In this document: piece after piece, positions 55,503 through 64,000 of the stretch
How positions within the stretch are numbered: position 1 is the first letter of the stretch
How the letters are laid out: each line of letters starts with the position of its first letter
Source: Legionella nautarum
Lineage (GTDB): Bacteria; Pseudomonadota; Gammaproteobacteria; Legionellales; Legionellaceae
Reading direction: 5' to 3'
DNA: 64,000 bases
Assembly: GCF_001467895.1 (NCBI RefSeq)
Contig: NZ_LNYO01000013.1
Location: 1-64,000 of the forward strand
Position numbers and translations under genes: made by a program
Notes under the pieces: model-generated
Databases searched by the model: none
What the model was told of the DNA's origin: nothing
The model's input: only the letters and a program-made list of their open reading frames with translations

Positions 55503-56945
55503 TTAATCGAAATGAGTTGCTGACTGATTAGTCCAGCGGCCAAATTGAAAGCTGAATAATTTTCGTTGAGGAAGGACTTGACCAAGATCACGAATTTTAT
55601 TCCCGGCAGCTAAATTTTTCTCAATTTGTTCCAATGAAACGCCGGTTGTTTCAGGGACAAAATAATAGGTAAATAAAAAGGCGAGTAAGCAAATCAAAGC
55701 AAAAAGAGAAAAGGTCAATGTTTCTCCATAATTTTGATAAATTTGCAGAAAAGAAATAGAGACAAAAAAGTTTGCGCCCCATTGCACAACGGTCGCAATA
55801 CTCATCGCCATGCCGCGAATTTGTAAGGGGAAAATTTCCGAGATTAATACCCAAAACAAAGAACCTACGCTGACGCAATAACCGATAACAAAAAAGGACA
55901 GGCCAATGAGGACAGCAAAGCGCTGGAAGGGTAGATGCAGTTGAAATAATAGGCTAACAATCAATAAACTCAGTGCCGCCATCAAGGTTCCGCCTAATAA
56001 AAGCGCTCTACGTCCCAGTTTATCAACGCAGATAAAGGTAACGGCAGTGAATAAGAAATTAAGTAAACCAATCCAAAAAGTAGCAAGAATAGCATTGTGG
56101 ACGGGGAAAAATCCGGCAGATTCGAAGATGACCGGGCCGTAATATAAAATAGCATTAATACCTGAAAATTGTTGAAAGATGCCTAGACTGATTCCTACTA
56201 GCAAAACAGAAAGAATCATGGGTTTTAGCAGGAGTTTTTTATTGCTGAAAGGATTATGTTGGACGGAAGCTAGAAGTTCATTCAATTCATTATGAACATC
56301 AACAGATTTCGAGCGAATTTTTCTCAAAGTGGTCAATGTTTTTTCTTTGCCATAATGTTTGATTAGCCAACCAGGGGCATGAGGTACAAAAAACATCCCG
56401 ATAAATAAAGCCAGGGCCGGGAAGATACCCATTCCTACAATTAAGCGCCAACTTGAAGGAGAAATATCGTGAAAAAAATAACCGACCAAATAAGCAACCG
56501 CTTGACCAAAAGTAATGGCTAATCCGTTGATCAGTATTAAAGCGCCGCGTTTTTGGGGCGGAGCAATTTCAGCAATAAACAAGGGAGCGATATAAGAACC
56601 AACACCGATACAGATGCCGATAAGAAATCTGCCGCTGAGTAAACTGGTTAAATTGTTGGCTTGAACACAGAGAGCAGTGCCTAAAATAAAGCCGATGGCT
56701 ACTATCTTCAATAAGGAGCGTCTACTCAAGCGATCGGCTATGAGGCCGCTTAAGGGGATACCTAAAACCGCGCCTAGTAAACTAAAGCTGACGACTTTAG
56801 ACCATTGCCAAGTAGTCAGGGAAAGTTGCTGCATGACTTGATCTTGAATATTGGCAACAACGCTGGAATCAAAACCAAAAAGAAAGCCGCTAAATCCGGC
56901 GATAGTGGCGATAAGTAATATGATCTTATTAATACCTTTATCCAT
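55503..56945 (-). CDS. Sugar porter (MFS), probable myo-inositol:proton symporter
   Basis: A 480-residue protein with twelve transmembrane segments and sugar-porter signatures: 'GFLFGFDSSVVANI', 'IADRLSRRSLLK', 'RFLIGICIGVGSYIAPLFIA' with 'EIAPPQKRGALI', 'FQQFSGINAILYYGP', 'DKLGRRALLL' and the C-terminal 'YYFVPETTGVSLEQIEKN'. The start is placed at ATG 56945 with GGAG nine bases upstream; an ATG at 56960 and a GTG at 56999 are in frame but lack a ribosome site. As first gene of the iol operon it most likely imports inositol, as IolT does in Bacillus. Confidence 0.9.
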   Translation of the reverse strand: MDKGINKIILLIATIAGFSGFLFGFDSSVVANIQDQVMQQLSLTTWQWSKVVSFSLLGAVLGIPLSGLIADRLSRRSLLKIVAIGFILGTALCVQANNLTSLLSGRFLIGICIGVGSYIAPLFIAEIAPPQKRGALILINGLAITFGQAVAYLVGYFFHDISPSSWRLIVGMGIFPALALFIGMFFVPHAPGWLIKHYGKEKTLTTLRKIRSKSVDVHNELNELLASVQHNPFSNKKLLLKPMILSVLLVGISLGIFQQFSGINAILYYGPVIFESAGFFPVHNAILATFWIGLLNFLFTAVTFICVDKLGRRALLLGGTLMAALSLLIVSLLFQLHLPFQRFAVLIGLSFFVIGYCVSVGSLFWVLISEIFPLQIRGMAMSIATVVQWGANFFVSISFLQIYQNYGETLTFSLFALICLLAFLFTYYFVPETTGVSLEQIEKNLAAGNKIRDLGQVLPQRKLFSFQFGRWTNQSATHFD

Positions 56946-57091
56946 AATTTTATACTCCATCCCTGAATCTAAAATTCGTAGCCCTGCCGATAGTATCACT
57001 GTCTGTTTTATTTCGTAACTAGATTGAATCTATTTTTGTAATGGTTTATCAATATGATCTAAAATTAAAAAAGGACGTCAAGCAATCAAGA

Positions 57092-57817
57092 ATGAATACC
57101 ATGAGATATTGGTTATTAATTGTAATTCTTCTCTCGCCCTTAGGCTCTGCCACTTCCTATGCCACTATAAAAATAGGCACACCGGCTTTCAATCCTCCTT
57201 TTGAAATAAGTGATACCGAAGGTTTCGATATGGATCTGATGCGGATTATTTGCCGGCGAATTAACGAGGATTGTAAATTTTATCCAATGGAAAAACCTAT
57301 GCTCTATAATGCCTTAAATCAACGACAAGTCGATGTAGCTATTGGAGGGTTTACCATTTCTGAGACACGCAGTATTAAATATATTTTCAGTCTTCCTTAC
57401 ATTGTTAGCAATGGCACCTTTATCGTTTTAAAAAATCAATTATTCACTTCAATTAAGGATTTAGCTGGAAAGAAAATTGGTGTTGTCGAAGGGTCGGATT
57501 ATGAGCAATTCTTAACGGAACAGTTTGGTTCACAATATCAAGTGGTTTCTTATCAAGGACCGATTCATCTTATGGATGCCTTAGAAAAAGGGGAAATTTC
57601 CGCGGTTTTTCTAGACAGCTTTGCACGAGATTATTGGGTATCTTACAGCTCGGGTGAATTCACCAGTTTAGGGGATACTGTACCTGTAGGCTCTGGCATG
57701 GCAATTATGGCTCTACCAGAGCAAGCGCTTTTGCTTAATCGAATTAATGAACAGATTAAGCTTATGGAATCCGACGGGACTTATATTAATCTATATAATA
57801 ATTATTTTAGTAATTGA
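57092..57817 (+). CDS. Periplasmic amino-acid-type solute-binding protein (SBP family 3)
   Basis: About 241 residues from ATG 57092 (in-frame ATGs also at 57041 and 57101; the last is closest to a normal signal peptide). Signal peptide 'MRYWLLIVILLSPLGSATSY'. The mature part matches family 3 binding proteins: 'IKIGTPAFNPPFEI', 'GFDMDLMRIICRRI', 'VDVAIGGFTISETRSIKYIF', 'LAGKKIGVVEGSDYEQFLTE'. It resembles arginine-binding proteins. No ABC permease or ATPase is adjacent, so it either serves a remote transporter or acts as a sensor. It is divergent from the iol operon and overlaps the convergent MHS gene by 11 bases. Confidence 0.88.
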   Translation: MNTMRYWLLIVILLSPLGSATSYATIKIGTPAFNPPFEISDTEGFDMDLMRIICRRINEDCKFYPMEKPMLYNALNQRQVDVAIGGFTISETRSIKYIFSLPYIVSNGTFIVLKNQLFTSIKDLAGKKIGVVEGSDYEQFLTEQFGSQYQVVSYQGPIHLMDALEKGEISAVFLDSFARDYWVSYSSGEFTSLGDTVPVGSGMAIMALPEQALLLNRINEQIKLMESDGTYINLYNNYFSN

Positions 57818-59060
57818 ACATTTGGTGTTTCCGACTAAGAAATAATAGAGAGGAAACGGCTAATAATGAAACGATAACCAAATAAAGTGCAGGAGTGGTT
57901 ATCCAGCCGGTATAATAAATTAATGATAGTGACACAAAAGGTGTCAAGCCGCCGAAGATTGCGAAACCTAAATTATAACTGACTGCAATACCGCTATAAC
58001 GAATTTTTGTAGGGAATAATTCGCTAAGTAGGCGTGGAATTATACCGGCAGATAGCCCCAGTAAAATTGAACTCGCAATAAACGCTAGATAATAGAGATG
58101 AGGGAAATAGACATAGATAGCAAAGATAGGGTAGGCGAGAGCCGCGGTTAAACAGGTCAGCATGGTGGCGAGTTTTTTTAGATTATATTGATCACTCAAA
58201 TAACCAAAAAAAACACTTAAGAATGCGCCACAGGCAATTGCGGCTGTGCGCTCCCAGACGTAGGCATTAGAGGGTAGATGTAAAACCTTGGTAAAATACG
58301 CAGGAGTGAACAAGAATAGACCAGTCACAATGGCCGCACAAAGAGCCACAATGAATCCTCCTGCGATGACGGAGCTGCATTGCTGTTTGAAAACTGTAAC
58401 AATTGGAAATTTCTCAATGGAATTTTCGATAGCTAAGAATTGAGATGATTCGTGCAATTCTTTGCGTACGAGATAGCTGAGCAGCCCAAAAATTCCGCCG
58501 ATGATAAAAGGAATTCTCCAACCATAAGCTTGCATTTGTGCCTCAGAAAGCAGAGTCGAAATTGCTGCATAAACGAGCGAGCCTAGCACGATGCCAAAGA
58601 GTAAAGCGCAAAAAATAATCCCACATGCTAAGCCTTTGTGTTCAGTCAGTGACTCGGTAACATAAGTGATTGCCCCGGGTATTTCTCCACCAATCGAAAT
58701 GCCTTGTATAATACGAAAGCTAATTACGACAAGCGGCGCTAGAATACCAATTGTCAAATAGCTAGGAGTGAGACCAATACCTAAAGTAGCGATAGCCATC
58801 ATGAGAATAGAAATAGTAAAGGTCGTTTTTCGACCAATTTTGTCTCCAAAATGTCCAAAAATAATGCCGCCTAAGGGCCTAACTAAATAACCAATAGCAA
58901 AAGTTGCAAAAGTAATGAGTAAGCCAATGAGTTCATCGGTTGCCGGAAAAAAGGCATTAGAAATATAACTGGCAAATAAAGCAAAGATAATGAAATCGTA
59001 AAACTCTAAAATACCACCCAAGCTTGAAAGAATTAATAATCTTTGTTGATCTTTTTGCAC
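57807..59060 (-). CDS. MFS transporter of the metabolite:H+ symporter (MHS) family
   Basis: A 417-residue, twelve-helix protein. MHS signatures: 'SSLGGILEFYDFIIFALFAS' in TM1, 'RPLGGIIFGHFGDKIGRKTT' between TM2 and TM3, and 'RIIQGISIGGEIPGAITYVT' in TM4-5 with 'ESLTEHKG'. Relatives include ProP and citrate or shikimate carriers; the substrate is unknown. The cyclase-family gene lies 600 bp upstream in the same direction behind repeat elements. Confidence 0.88.
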   Translation of the reverse strand: MQKDQQRLLILSSLGGILEFYDFIIFALFASYISNAFFPATDELIGLLITFATFAIGYLVRPLGGIIFGHFGDKIGRKTTFTISILMMAIATLGIGLTPSYLTIGILAPLVVISFRIIQGISIGGEIPGAITYVTESLTEHKGLACGIIFCALLFGIVLGSLVYAAISTLLSEAQMQAYGWRIPFIIGGIFGLLSYLVRKELHESSQFLAIENSIEKFPIVTVFKQQCSSVIAGGFIVALCAAIVTGLFLFTPAYFTKVLHLPSNAYVWERTAAIACGAFLSVFFGYLSDQYNLKKLATMLTCLTAALAYPIFAIYVYFPHLYYLAFIASSILLGLSAGIIPRLLSELFPTKIRYSGIAVSYNLGFAIFGGLTPFVSLSLIYYTGWITTPALYLVIVSLLAVSSLLFLSRKHQMFNY

Positions 59061-59159
59061 AATTTATCCCTAATTGAAATCAATGGACAGACAATTTAGC
59101 CTTAAATCTAGCAAAGGGCAACTCGGGTGTTTTATCCTCTCTAACCTCGGAAGGGATCT

Positions 59160-59570
59160 GGCCCATAGTCGTCAAGCTACGCTCTGTTTAGCTTATAATT
59201 CGATCTTTTAGTTTTACAATCAACCGGTTGGGCTCTGAGGTATCCCCACGAAATTAAATAGACTGTTAGTTCATTGCTCGTTTTATACCGTTCACACTGA
59301 GGAAGCGCGTAGCGCTGTCTCGAAGTGTCGCAAAAAATCTCCTTCGAGAGCCTCAGGACAGGCCCTTCGAGAGCCAAGCCTTCGAGACGCACGCGATGCG
59401 TGCTCCTCAGCCTGAACGGAATAAAATGAATACAAATTCCTTAAATCTTCATTTCGTGGGGATACCTCAGTTCGGACTGAGGAGGCGCTTGCGCCGTCTC
59501 GAAGTCTCACATTAGGATTAGCAAGGCTTCGAGACGGTCTCCTTAGCCCGAACGGAGTCAGATAATCCTC
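59160..59570. repeat. Nested palindromic elements, copy C
   Basis: A complete MITE-like element occupies 59235-59470: perfect 20-bp terminal inverted repeats CTGAGGTATCCCCACGAAAT (59235-59254) and its complement (59451-59470), with internal arms GAGGAAGCGCGTAGCGC..CTCGAAG and CTTCGAGACGCACGC..GCTCCTC. It is flanked by pieces of the other family: the left end GGCCCATAGTCGTCAAGC at 59160-59177 and a dyad TTCGGACTGAGGAGGCGC..CCTTAGCCCGAA at 59471-59552. The rest of 59061-59664 shows no gene. Confidence 0.8.
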
Positions 59571-59664
59571 TTAGCAACAGTAGCCAGACTACTGTTATTC
59601 TGACTGGCCAAGACCCCAACATCAACTATGTAATCTGCCTCGCAGGAATGACAAAATGGGTAAC

Positions 59665-60441
59665 CTAATCCTGCAAAATAGCAACAGCACGTGTCCAACC
59701 TGCTGAAGCTGCTCTAATTTTAACGGGGAAACAACTGACCATGAAACCATGGTTTGGCAAACTTTCTAAATTATGGAGCTTTTCTAAATGGCAGTAACTC
59801 ATTTCGCGGCTTGCTTTGTGACCTTCCCAAATTAAAGAAGCATCCTGAGTGGATAAATATTTTTCTCGGGTATGAAAAAAGGGCGCATCCCAACTCCAAC
59901 CATCTGTGCCTGTGATTTTGACTCCTTGTTTAAGCAAATAAAGAGTGGCTTCACGTCCCATGCCACAACCTGCGTTAACATAATCATCGTGGCCATAGCG
60001 TGAGCCAGCACGAGTATTGACTAAGACGATATCTAGAGGATTTAATTTGTATTGAATACGCTCAAGTTCAGCTTGCACCTCTTTTGTGGTGACAACATGG
60101 CCATCGGGTAAGTGGCGAAAATCCAATTTTACTCCTGCTTGAAAACACCATTCTAAAGGAATTTCATCGATAGTGATTGCCCGTTTGCCTTTATCCATCA
60201 CCGTCGAAAAATGATAGGGTGCATCTAAATGAGTACCATTGTGGGTAATTAAATTAATTCGTTCGTAAGCCCAGGCTTCATTATCGGGTAAATCATCAGG
60301 TGTTAATCCAGGGAAGAAATGCATTAACTCACCTAAAGTTTGTTGATGAGTTAAGTATTGAACTTCAGGTTCATAACCAGGTGGATCTGATTTCACCTCA
60401 TTTTCTATATATATTGAGAGGTCAATAATTTTTTTTGCCAT
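59665..60441 (-). CDS. Cyclase family metal-dependent hydrolase (kynurenine formamidase-like)
   Basis: A 258-residue protein. The metal-binding signature HxGTHxDxPxH appears as 'THNGTHLDAPYHF' (about residues 67-79). 'LVNTRAGSRYGHDDYVNAGC' and 'ITGTDGWSWDAPFF' are further family blocks. Relatives include kynurenine formamidase and the isatin-hydrolase/cyclase group, so a cyclic amide or formamide substrate is plausible. AAGGA six bases before ATG 60441 fixes the start rather than the ATG at 60447. Confidence 0.85.
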   Translation of the reverse strand: MAKKIIDLSIYIENEVKSDPPGYEPEVQYLTHQQTLGELMHFFPGLTPDDLPDNEAWAYERINLITHNGTHLDAPYHFSTVMDKGKRAITIDEIPLEWCFQAGVKLDFRHLPDGHVVTTKEVQAELERIQYKLNPLDIVLVNTRAGSRYGHDDYVNAGCGMGREATLYLLKQGVKITGTDGWSWDAPFFHTREKYLSTQDASLIWEGHKASREMSYCHLEKLHNLESLPNHGFMVSCFPVKIRAASAGWTRAVAILQD

Positions 60442-60579
60442 GCCCATTCCTTAACTGATTAAAGACAAATTCAGGGGTATATAAATACACTATTTGACTC
60501 TGTCCTCAAAGACCGATTAATCTGGGAATTAGCAAACCGTAATTATGGACAGAGATACAATTAGAAGGAATTATTTCTC

Positions 60580-60942
60580 ATGGTGTTTATACAGGCCATT
60601 TTCTTTTCCTTTACTGCACTTTTTCCTATTGTAAATCCCATGGGTGCTGCAATTATTTTTTTTAGCTTAGTGAAAGGAGCTTTCCCCCAACAGATTAATG
60701 TTCCGGCCACTAAAATTTCTATCTATGCAGTCATCATGCTGTTAATTATCCTTTTAGTTGGCTCATGGAGCTTATCTAAATTTTTTTGCTATCGCTATTC
60801 TCATTATTATTTTGATAAATTTAAAGACAGAGGGAGAAATGTGGCAAGGAGTTTAGCTGCTTTCATAAATAGATGTAATGGACTGCAAATGACATGGCGT
60901 GGATTCGCTATGTTGATACCTCAAAAAGGAGTGATATTATGA
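60580..60942 (+). pseudogene. Truncated marC-like gene
   Basis: The first ~60 residues ('FFSFTALFPIVNPMGAAIIF' ... 'ISIYAVIMLLIILLVGSW') match the first two membrane helices of MarC-family proteins (~200 residues). After GSW the similarity ends and the frame continues with unrelated polar residues (KFKDRGRNVARSLAAFINR) to a stop at 60942. The remaining helices are missing. It looks like a deletion or frameshift remnant and overlaps the start of gadB by four bases. Confidence 0.65.
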
Positions 60943-62333
60943 TTGTCAAAAAGAACCAAAAAATAGATACTAATTATGCAGTTTCTGTCTATGCAAGCCG
61001 CTATGATTTGGATGATTTCTCATTAGGGACCTGTAATGATGTTGGCATGTCGCCGATTGTTGCTAAGCAGCTTATTCAAGATGAATTAAGCTTAGAAGCT
61101 ACGCCTATTTTAAATTTGGCAAGTTTTGTTACCACTTGGATGGAGCCTGAGGCTGAAGATTTAATTAAACAAAGCAGCAATAAAAACTTTATTAACTATG
61201 AGGAATATCCGCGAGTGCAGGAAATTCATCAACGCTGCGTGCATATTCTTGCTGATTTAATGAATGTTCCATCTGACTGTAACTATGTGGGGACGTCCAC
61301 TGTTGGCTCGTCAGAAGCAATTATGTTAGCAGGTCTTGCGCACAAATTTAGCTGGCGTAACAAGCGTAAGAAAAAACATCTCGATACAAGTAAGCCCAAC
61401 ATTGTTATGGGAGCGAATGTGCAAGTTTGCTGGGACAAGTTTGCTCGTTATTTTGACGTCGAGCCTCGTATAATTTCACTTAAAAAAGATAAATACATTA
61501 TTAGTGCTGAAGATGTGGCACCGCTTATTGATGAAAATACAATTTGTGTTGCTGCCGTTTTAGGGACCACTTTTACTGGTGAATACGACGAAATTGAAGA
61601 AATCAATGATTTGCTTTTAAACATAAAAAAAGAAAAGGGTTGGGATGTGCCCTTACACGTTGATGGAGCAAGTGGTGGATTTATTGCCATGTTCAGTGAA
61701 AACACTATTAAATGGGATTTTCGTCTAGAGCAAGTCAAATCAATTAATCTTTCTGGCCATAAATACGGTTTAGTTTACCCAAGCGTAGGTTGGTTGCTTT
61801 TTAAGGATGAAGCAGATGTACCCGAAGATTTAGTTTTTAATGTGAATTATTTAGGCGGGCAAATGCCTACTTATACGCTTAATTTTTCGAGAAGCAGCTC
61901 GATGGTTATTGCACAGTACTATAATTTTCTCCGACTTGGAAAAAGAGGATACAGGAAAATTGTTCGCAATATGTTGGCAGTGAGCGACATAGTCGCCAGG
62001 GGACTAGTTGCTACCGGAAAATTTGAGTTGCTAGGCCATCGGCGTATGGCGCCGGTTGTCAGTGTTGCACTCAAAAATAATAAAAAATATTCAGTGTTTA
62101 ACATTTCCGGCAAACTACGAGAACATGGTTGGATAGTCCCTGCTTATACTCTACCAAAAGGTGCAGAAATGGTTGAGACTCTGCGGATAGTGGTCAAAGA
62201 AAATATGAGTTCCATGATGGCTCGTCATTTTATTAGTTCTGTAGAGGAAGTCATAAAAGAATTAGAAACTGGTTCCGGAAATGCAAATAAATATCAAGTA
62301 CCTCAGCCAGGTAAGAGTATAGGTGTGCATTAG
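60939..62333 (+). CDS. gadB: Glutamate decarboxylase
   Basis: A 464-residue PLP enzyme converting glutamate to GABA with proton consumption. The PLP lysine is K275 in 'INLSGHKYGLVYPSVGW'. Other signatures are 'YVGTSTVGSSEAIMLAGLAH', 'LHVDGASGGFIAMF' and 'LNFSRSSSMVIAQYYNFLRL'. The start is ATG 60939 with AAGGAG seven bases upstream. Length matches E. coli GadB (466). No glutamate/GABA antiporter gene (gadC) is adjacent; the upstream neighbour is a marC remnant. A role in acid tolerance is inferred. Confidence 0.95.
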   Translation: MIVKKNQKIDTNYAVSVYASRYDLDDFSLGTCNDVGMSPIVAKQLIQDELSLEATPILNLASFVTTWMEPEAEDLIKQSSNKNFINYEEYPRVQEIHQRCVHILADLMNVPSDCNYVGTSTVGSSEAIMLAGLAHKFSWRNKRKKKHLDTSKPNIVMGANVQVCWDKFARYFDVEPRIISLKKDKYIISAEDVAPLIDENTICVAAVLGTTFTGEYDEIEEINDLLLNIKKEKGWDVPLHVDGASGGFIAMFSENTIKWDFRLEQVKSINLSGHKYGLVYPSVGWLLFKDEADVPEDLVFNVNYLGGQMPTYTLNFSRSSSMVIAQYYNFLRLGKRGYRKIVRNMLAVSDIVARGLVATGKFELLGHRRMAPVVSVALKNNKKYSVFNISGKLREHGWIVPAYTLPKGAEMVETLRIVVKENMSSMMARHFISSVEEVIKELETGSGNANKYQVPQPGKSIGVH

Positions 62334-62428
62334 ACGCTGGCGAATTCCGCTTGAGCCGTAGATTGGGTCTTTAATCTAAGCTAGTTAATAACCGTTCGGA
62401 CTGAGACTCACGAAGGGTCGAGTCCGAA

Positions 62429-62705
62429 CTGAGATATTCCCACGAAATTAAATAGACTATTTAGCTCATTGATCGTTTTGTTAATCCCGTTCGCACTGAG
62501 GAAGCGCGCAGCGCTGTCTCGAAGTGCCATAAAAGGCCCCCTTTGAGAGTCCCTCAGGACAGGCCTTCGAGAGCCTCAGGACAAAGCCCCTTCGAGCCCC
62601 TCTCAGGACAGCCTTCGAGACGCACGCCATGCGTGCTCCTCAGGCTGAACGGAATAAAATGAATACAAATATTCCTTCGATACTCATTTTGTGGGAATAC
62701 CTCAG
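62429..62705. repeat. MITE-like palindromic element, copy D
   Basis: Terminal inverted repeats CTGAGATATTCCCACGAAAT (62429-62448) and ATTTTGTGGGAATACCTCAG (62686-62705) match at 18 of 20 positions. The interior carries the same GAGGAAGCGCGCAGCGC and GAGACGCACGCCATGCGTGC arms as copies A and C. It fills most of the gadB-pfp spacer (62334-62738). A short flanking dyad, TTCGGACTGAGACTC..GAGTCCGAA, lies at about 62395-62428. Confidence 0.8.
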
Positions 62706-62738
62706 AGCTCAAAGGGGACAATTGTTCTCAAGCATTTT

Positions 62739-63974
62739 TTAAAGTTTCTGCTCGACCAATTTATTTTTAAGTTGTACATAGATAGGCAACCCATCATTAT
62801 AAGGCGGATAGGCTTCACCTTGAATCAGTGGCGACAGATAACGGCGGCAAGCTTCTGTAATGCCCATTCCATCAGCGCTAATAAACTCTTTAGGCATTGT
62901 TTTTTCTTGATTTGCTACATCGGCTAGAGGAACATGAGCGATAGACCAACGATAAGGTGAATCTTGTTCGCGTTTAACAATCGGCATAATCGCATTATGG
63001 CCACTGAGCGCTAATTCAACCGCAGCTTTACCTAAAGCATAAGCCTGCTCAACGTCGACTTGTGAAGCGATATGCCGAGCGGCGCGTTGCAGATAATCTG
63101 CGACAGCCCAGTGATATTTATAGCCTAATTCAGTTTTTACTAATTGAGCCAAAATAGGAGCTACTCCACCAAGTTGGGCATGACCAAAGGCATCGCGTAA
63201 GCCAGCATCGCTGAGAAATTTCCCTTCTTCATTGCGGATCCCTTCAGAAACTACAACTACGCAATAGCCATAGCCTTGCACACAAGCTTTGACTTTATCG
63301 AGAAAACGTTGTTGTGCGAACGGTACTTCAGGAAACAAAATAATATGCGGCGGTTGTTCTGAATTCTGGCCGGCTAAACCGCTTGCAGCAGCAATCCAGC
63401 CTGCATGACGTCCCATGACTTCAAGTATAAACACTTTAGTCGAAGAGGCTGCCATTGATGCGACGTCAAAACCTGCTTCTAAAGTGGAGATGGCGACATA
63501 TTTGGCGACTGAACCAAAGCCAGGGCAGGTATCGGTAAAAGGGAGATCGTTATCGACTGTTTTGGGTATGCCTATACAGGTGATGGGATAACCCATGTTG
63601 CTGCCTAATTTAGAAATTTTGTGAGCAGTATCTTGCGAATCACCGCCGCCATTGTAAAAGAAATATCCAATATTATGGGCTTTAAACACTTCAATTAAAC
63701 GCTCGTATTCAGCGCCATCATCTTTTAGTTTGTAGCGGCAGGAGCCAAAGGCTCCGGAAGGGGTGTGCATAAGTTTAGCAATATCCTCATCAGACTCGAG
63801 TGAGGTATCGATTAATAGTTCATTGAGGGCACCAATGATGCCATTTTGGGCTGCATAGACTTTTCCGATTTTTTCTGGATGTTGTCGAGCTGTTTGAATC
63901 ACTCCACAGGCAGAGGCATTAATAACAGCAGTAACGCCGCCGGATTGCGCATAAATTGCATTTTTAATTGACAT
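62739..63974 (-). CDS. pfp: Pyrophosphate-dependent 6-phosphofructokinase
   Basis: A 411-residue phosphofructokinase of the PPi-dependent clade. The phosphoryl-donor loop reads 'GYFFYNGGGDSQDTAHKISK' and the catalytic block 'GIPKTVDNDLPFTDTCPGFG' holds the Asp that activates fructose 6-phosphate. 'EVMGRHAGWIAAASGLAG' and 'VVVVSEGIRNEEG' are typical. Length (~410) fits non-allosteric PPi enzymes rather than the ~320-residue ATP enzyme. It catalyses a reversible glycolytic/gluconeogenic step. GGAGATCTT precedes the ATG. Confidence 0.93.
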   Translation of the reverse strand: MSIKNAIYAQSGGVTAVINASACGVIQTARQHPEKIGKVYAAQNGIIGALNELLIDTSLESDEDIAKLMHTPSGAFGSCRYKLKDDGAEYERLIEVFKAHNIGYFFYNGGGDSQDTAHKISKLGSNMGYPITCIGIPKTVDNDLPFTDTCPGFGSVAKYVAISTLEAGFDVASMAASSTKVFILEVMGRHAGWIAAASGLAGQNSEQPPHIILFPEVPFAQQRFLDKVKACVQGYGYCVVVVSEGIRNEEGKFLSDAGLRDAFGHAQLGGVAPILAQLVKTELGYKYHWAVADYLQRAARHIASQVDVEQAYALGKAAVELALSGHNAIMPIVKREQDSPYRWSIAHVPLADVANQEKTMPKEFISADGMGITEACRRYLSPLIQGEAYPPYNDGLPIYVQLKNKLVEQKL

Positions 63975-64000
63975 AAGATCTCCGTGAACTATCCAAGCTA

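Noticed and set aside
59177-59510. Two minus-strand frames in the 59-kb repeats
   Set aside because: Both lie in terminal and internal repeats of the MITE-like elements; codon content follows the palindromes.
62429-62705. Possible CRISPR-like or tRNA-derived structure in the repeat-rich spacers
   Set aside because: The repeats are a few dispersed inverted units with no regular spacers, and no cloverleaf or anticodon arm could be found.

Overview
The window reads as chromosomal DNA of a Legionella species (low-GC gammaproteobacterium). The strongest pointers are a kinase that closely resembles the Legionella APH(9) spectinomycin phosphotransferase as I recall it, an OXA-29-type class D beta-lactamase, a Legionella-style inositol catabolic cluster, and several eukaryotic-like proteins of the kind exported by the Dot/Icm system. 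No tRNA, rRNA, CRISPR array, integrase or intact insertion sequence was seen.

Layout. 1-5.5 kb: end of a secreted Ala/Thr/Pro repeat protein, then a tight operon (SDR oxidoreductase, hutI, a DUF3298 protein, an OPT transporter). 5.5-10.4 kb: an F-box/ankyrin protein, a small exported protein, a protein with a C-terminal F-box-like motif, a GNAT acetyltransferase and an orphan RelE/ParE-type toxin. 10.5-13.8 kb: a beta-lactam response cassette (BlaI-like repressor behind two palindromic operators, a BlaR1-type M56 protease fused to a penicillin-binding transpeptidase domain, and a class D beta-lactamase). 13.9-18.8 kb: a DMT exporter with a divergent YheO-like regulator, a cNMP-fold protein, a dead gene with hairpins, a small exported protein, and a 438-residue WD40 protein that resembles the eukaryotic APC/C co-activators Cdc20/Cdh1. 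19-25.6 kb: a BaiN/HI0933-type flavoprotein, a Xre/RES toxin-antitoxin pair, APH(9), cfa and argS. 26-33.4 kb: valS and an RND efflux operon. 33.6-40.6 kb: two small exported proteins sharing a motif, glyA-nrdR-nusB-thiL, pgpA, an AI-2E transporter and small proteins. 40.6-49.8 kb: a 1335-residue repeat protein with an acidic tail, an alpha/beta hydrolase, glnE, a umuC scrap, an HPt protein and a VOC protein. 49.8-59 kb: inositol catabolism (transporter, iolG, iolCB fusion, iolD, iolE), a solute-binding protein and an MHS transporter. 59-64 kb: a cyclase-family hydrolase, a marC remnant, glutamate decarboxylase and a PPi-dependent phosphofructokinase, separated by palindromic repeat elements.

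The most interesting locus is 17425-18741. The predicted protein has an N-terminal DREIPLR resembling the C-box, a propeller carrying Cdc20/Fizzy signature segments, and a C-terminal Ile-Arg tail. These three features together define APC/C co-activators in eukaryotes. With two F-box-like proteins within 12 kb, this suggests an arsenal aimed at host ubiquitin ligases; secretion and function are inferred, not shown. Two families of palindromic, MITE-like elements occupy several intergenic regions; one fills the spacer of the efflux operon and another seems to have cut off a gene.
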